Shown piece after piece: positions 61,603 through 64,000 of a stretch of DNA of 64,000 bases. Below the pieces are notes generated by a model, which saw nothing but the letters and a program-made list of their open reading frames with translations, made no database searches and was not told the origin of the DNA. Source of the DNA: Pandoraea nosoerga (GTDB lineage Bacteria > Pseudomonadota > Gammaproteobacteria > Burkholderiales > Burkholderiaceae); NCBI RefSeq assembly GCF_902459585.1, contig NZ_CABPSC010000001.1:558001-622000 (forward strand). The letters run 5' to 3'. Made by a program: the position numbers and the translations under genes. Each line of letters begins with the position of its first letter. Positions within the stretch are counted from its first letter, which is position 1.

Positions 61603-61962
61603 TCACCGCATGGTCGGCACGCGCCGGGTTGCCATGAACTCGTCGAACGTCTCGCCGCGCATGAGCGCATACACTTCGAGATTGGTCTTGCGCACCACGC
61701 GCGCGAACTTCTCCAGCACGAAGAAATTCACGCCGTGGCGCACGAGGCCGAGCCAGTCCTGCGCCTGCACCATTGCCTGCTCTTTGGCCGTGAGGCCGGC
61801 CTGCGTCATGGCGGCAACGGGGTCGGCGAGGTACGTCTCGCGATGTTCGGCGCGAATCATGTGCCAGAAGAAGCGATTGAGCGCGAGCGTGCGATTGCTC
61901 ACGCGCAAATCGAACGCGTAGGTGCCGGTGATCGCCTCGATGCCTTCGAGTTGCGGGTTCAT
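61603..61962 (-). CDS. ligA: Extradiol dioxygenase small subunit (LigA-like)
   Basis: Encodes 119 residues, an all-helical protein of the LigA family. ALNRFFWHMIRAEHRETYLADPVAAMTQAGLTAKEQAMV and LVRHGVNFFVLEKFARV are characteristic. LigA caps the active site of LigB in protocatechuate 4,5-dioxygenase. The start overlaps the ligB stop (ATGA), so the subunits are co-translated. In dedicated gallate dioxygenases (GalA/DesB) this domain is fused to the C-terminus of the large subunit; here it is separate. Confidence 0.9.
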   Translation of the reverse strand: MNPQLEGIEAITGTYAFDLRVSNRTLALNRFFWHMIRAEHRETYLADPVAAMTQAGLTAKEQAMVQAQDWLGLVRHGVNFFVLEKFARVVRKTNLEVYALMRGETFDEFMATRRVPTMR

Positions 61963-62798
61963 GCGAGTTCCTCGTACAGCGCGACGGTCATGGCCGTGGT
62001 CGTCGCCAGGTAGTAGTTCAGGTGCGTGCGGCGGATGCGCGGGCTCAACGCGCCGCGCATCGACAGCCACATGATCTGCTCGACGCTCTCGGCGCCGCCG
62101 CGCCGCACATAGTCCACGTGCCTGAGTTCGGCGAGCGTCTCGGGTTGGTGCTCCAGCAGCTCGAGGAACTCGCGGTCCCACGCCTCGTCGTTGTAACCCG
62201 CGCGTTCGCCGTGAATCTGGTGCGAAAGCCCGCCCGTGCCGACGACGACCACGCGCAGGTCCTCGGGATACGACTCGATGGCGCGACGCACCGCCTGACC
62301 GAGCCGATAGCAGCGACGGCCGGTGGGCAGCGGGTACTGCAGCACGTTGATCGCAATCGGCACCACGGTGCCCGGCCAGTCCGGCTTGTGCGGCCAGAGC
62401 AACGGCAGCGGCGAAGCGCAGCCGTGATCGATCGGCTTGTCCTGAAACACGGTGATGTCGAACTCGTCGTTCACGAGCGACTCGGCGATATGCGCCTGCA
62501 GCGCAACGTCGCCCCGGATCGGCGGCAGCGGGCGCAGGCCCGCGCCTTCGTCGGCGATCGGGAACGACTCGCCCACGCCGAGCGCGAAGGTCGGGTACAT
62601 GTCGAAGAAAAACGTGGTCGCGTGGTCGTTGTAGAAAAACACCAGCACGTCGGCCTGCTTCTCGGCCAGCCACCTGGCCACCGGCTCGTAGCCCTGGAAC
62701 AGCGGCGCCCACGCGGGATCCTGCTGCTTGCCCTTGTCGTATGCCACACCGATGGTCGGCACGTGCGACGTCCCGATCCCCCCAATGATCTTTGCCAC
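61959..62798 (-). CDS. ligB: Extradiol dioxygenase catalytic subunit (LigB-like; protocatechuate/gallate 4,5-cleavage)
   Basis: Encodes 279 residues. Fe(II) ligands of class III extradiol enzymes are visible: His12 in GTSHVP, His59 in YNDHATTFF, and Glu237 in GGAESVEQIMW. His193 in GLSHQIHG is the general base. It opens protocatechuate, gallate or 3-O-methylgallate rings between C4 and C5. LigAB is known to accept gallate, giving 4-oxalomesaconate directly. The window has the enzymes to finish from there but no ligC or ligI. It faces a GntR gene across 224 bp with two palindromic operators. Confidence 0.9.
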   Translation of the reverse strand: MAKIIGGIGTSHVPTIGVAYDKGKQQDPAWAPLFQGYEPVARWLAEKQADVLVFFYNDHATTFFFDMYPTFALGVGESFPIADEGAGLRPLPPIRGDVALQAHIAESLVNDEFDITVFQDKPIDHGCASPLPLLWPHKPDWPGTVVPIAINVLQYPLPTGRRCYRLGQAVRRAIESYPEDLRVVVVGTGGLSHQIHGERAGYNDEAWDREFLELLEHQPETLAELRHVDYVRRGGAESVEQIMWLSMRGALSPRIRRTHLNYYLATTTAMTVALYEELA

Positions 62799-62895
62799 GC
62801 TTTAGTCTCCGTTTCGTGTCTCGCGATGCGCGCGCGTGGGGATAACGTCACCCCGCGGCAGCCGACGACGCCTTTGATTATGCTGGCCCGAGTCT

Positions 62896-62911
62896 ATACG
62901 GGATCCCATAT
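62896..62911. promoter_or_regulatory. Operator O1 (ATACGGGATCCCATAT) in the ligB/gntR intergenic region
   Basis: A near-perfect palindrome centred on GGGATCCC, one mismatch from symmetry. On the minus strand a -10-like TATAGA (62893-62898) lies immediately beside it, so occupancy should block ligB transcription. Its centre is 53 bp from that of O2. Confidence 0.65.
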
Positions 62912-62947
62912 TCGCATAAAGCAGGGTATTTACTGATGCGTTTTGTA

Positions 62948-62965
62948 ATTATGGGATCCCATAAT
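62948..62965. promoter_or_regulatory. Operator O2 (ATTATGGGATCCCATAAT) in the ligB/gntR intergenic region
   Basis: An 18-bp perfect palindrome sharing the TGGGATCCCAT core with O1. It lies about 58 bp upstream of the GntR gene start. The 53-bp centre-to-centre spacing equals about five helical turns, allowing one regulator to bridge both sites. GntR/FCD proteins commonly bind such short palindromes near their own genes. Confidence 0.7.
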
Positions 62966-63022
62966 GAAAAAAAGCCGGCTCTGAGGGACCGGCGCGCCTG
63001 TCCATCGAACGAAAGGAAACGC

Positions 63023-63691
63023 ATGCTGCACCCCACGCCGACCACGGTTCAATTGCGCGAGATGATCCTCAAGGGCGAGCTCGCGCCGGGCGAGCGGCTG
63101 GCCGAAGCGAAACTTGCCGAGCAGCTCGGCGTCTCTCGCATGCCGATACGGCAGGCGCTGCCGGTGCTGGCCGAAGAAGGGCTCGTCGTGCGCGCCGGGC
63201 AGCGCGGTTATGCCGTGCGGGCGCATACGCGCGAAGAGAGCATCGAGGCGCTGCACCTGCGCGGCGCGCTCGAAGGCTACGCCGCACGGCTACTGGCCGA
63301 GAAAGGCGCCGGCGCCGAGTTGCTGGTCCGGTTGCGCGACCTGCTGGCCGAAGGCGACGCGCTGCTCGCGGGCCATACCATGACGCCGGAAGTGCAGATC
63401 GGCTACGCATCGCTCAATGCGCGCTTTCACGATCTGCTCGTGACCGGCGCACGCAATCCGTTGCTCGAAGGCTTCATCGCGCGCTGCAACCTCGTGCCGT
63501 TCGTCGCGCCGCGCACGGTGGCCTTCGGGCACGAGGACCGGCGCCAGTACGCGGACATCATCGCGTACGCACACCGGCAGCACCACGCGATCGTCGAGGC
63601 CATTGCGGCGCGTCAGCCCGACCGGGCCGAATTCATGTGCCGCGAGCACATCGTCACACAGGAACACAGCATGGGCGCGCAACTGCTCTAG
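63023..63691 (+). CDS. GntR-family regulator (FCD subfamily), probable repressor of ligAB
   Basis: Encodes 222 residues. The winged helix (LREMILKGELAPGERLAEAKLAEQLGVSRMPIRQALPVLAEEGLV) is at about 10-75. The C-terminal all-helical FCD domain has metal/ligand residues in NARFHDLLV and the late HRQHHAIVEAI. The ATG at 63023 has AAGGAAAC just upstream; an in-frame ATG at 62936 would start inside the operator region and is rejected. Divergence from ligB and two palindromes between the genes suggest autoregulation and control of ring cleavage by an aromatic acid. Confidence 0.88.
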   Translation: MLHPTPTTVQLREMILKGELAPGERLAEAKLAEQLGVSRMPIRQALPVLAEEGLVVRAGQRGYAVRAHTREESIEALHLRGALEGYAARLLAEKGAGAELLVRLRDLLAEGDALLAGHTMTPEVQIGYASLNARFHDLLVTGARNPLLEGFIARCNLVPFVAPRTVAFGHEDRRQYADIIAYAHRQHHAIVEAIAARQPDRAEFMCREHIVTQEHSMGAQLL

Positions 63692-63790
63692 GCGCCGACA
63701 CGCATCGTCGGCCCCACATTTTTCATCACCTTCCACCCCTATCGAAACGAGCGCGCGCCGGGTGAGCGCGCGCCAAGGAGACAACCGATC

Positions 63791-64000
63791 ATGTTCCTCA
63801 AAAACACCTGGTACGTGGCCTGCACGCCGGACGAGTTCGCCGACAAGCCGCTGGGCCGCAAGATCTGCAACGAAGCGATGGTCTTCTTTCGCGAGGCGAA
63901 CGGCAACGTCGCCGCGCTCGAAGACTTCTGCCCGCATCGCGGCGCGGCGCTGTCGCTGGGCTTCGTGAAGGACGGCCATCTGGTGTGCGGCTATCACGGC
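63791..64000 (+). CDS. vanA: Rieske aromatic oxygenase, N-terminal part (vanillate O-demethylase oxygenase-like; runs off the right edge)
   Basis: The first 70 codons are present. GGAG lies 10 bases before the ATG. FLKNTWYVACTPDEFADKPLGRKICNE is the opening typical of VanA-type oxygenases, and the Rieske [2Fe-2S] ligands are Cys47, His49, Cys66 and His69 (CPHRG and CGYHG). It would demethylate vanillate to protocatechuate, or syringate to 3-O-methylgallate and gallate, feeding the LigAB dioxygenase. It follows the GntR gene by 99 bases on the same strand. Confidence 0.82.
   Translation, partial: MFLKNTWYVACTPDEFADKPLGRKICNEAMVFFREANGNVAALEDFCPHRGAALSLGFVKDGHLVCGYHG

Noticed and set aside
62936-63022. 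Extended N-terminus of the GntR regulator starting at 62936
   Set aside because: The extra residues would be encoded by the palindromic operator, and the ATG at 63023 has a good ribosome site directly before the winged helix.

Overview
The window is 64 kb of GC-rich, densely packed DNA from a Gram-negative betaproteobacterium. It is most likely a member of Burkholderiaceae. Pandoraea is my best guess, from gene content and from the orders ahcY-holin-tlyA-metF and metX-metW / slmA / xthA; I could not check this by search. No rRNA, tRNA, CRISPR array, insertion sequence or prophage was seen. One strong RNA element is present, an S-adenosylhomocysteine (SAH) riboswitch.

Layout. 1-2.9 kb: start of a Rossmann-fold gene, a soluble lytic transglycosylase lipoprotein, and a divergent 5-formyltetrahydrofolate cyclo-ligase. 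2.8-5.3 kb: 5-oxoprolinase genes pxpB-pxpC-pxpA. 5.4-10.2 kb: a beta-alanine module (malonate/methylmalonate semialdehyde dehydrogenase, omega-amino acid:pyruvate aminotransferase) with a divergent MocR regulator. 10.2-12.5 kb: a GlxA-type AraC regulator and an MFS transporter. 12.5-28.4 kb: a nitrogen-scavenging block with urea ABC transporter urtABCDE behind a good sigma-54 promoter, then ureD, a complete polar amino-acid ABC transporter, and ureA-hupE/ureJ-ureBCEFG. 28.5-35.4 kb: dipeptide ABC operon dppABCDF with a translationally coupled TraB/GumN protein. 35.5-39.5 kb: methyl-cycle genes ahcY, a small membrane protein, tlyA and metF behind the SAH riboswitch. 39.5-41.9 kb: lrgAB/cidAB-like genes with a divergent LysR regulator. 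41.9-51 kb: housekeeping genes (xthA, ampG, metW, metX, slmA, a HAD nucleotidase), a DHA2 drug exporter and a porin.

51.2-64 kb: an aromatic-acid catabolic island. It holds separate LigA/LigB-type extradiol dioxygenase subunits, a 4-oxalomesaconate tautomerase, hydratase (PIG-L type) and CHA aldolase, a Liv-type ABC transporter, an alpha/beta hydrolase and an NTF2-like protein of unknown role. Regulators are a GntR/FCD protein facing ligB and an unusual LysR protein with two N-terminal helix-turn-helix modules. A Rieske oxygenase resembling vanillate O-demethylase runs off the right edge. No ligC or ligI is in the window. As seen, the enzymes suffice for gallate to pyruvate plus oxaloacetate; protocatechuate use would need genes elsewhere.

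The most interesting points are the two-HTH LysR regulator, a helically phased pair of GGGATCCC palindromes between ligB and the GntR gene, the amino-acid transporter placed inside the urease cluster, a 19-bp box shared by the urt and amino-acid transporter promoters, and in-frame repeat expansions at the N-termini of UrtC and UreE.
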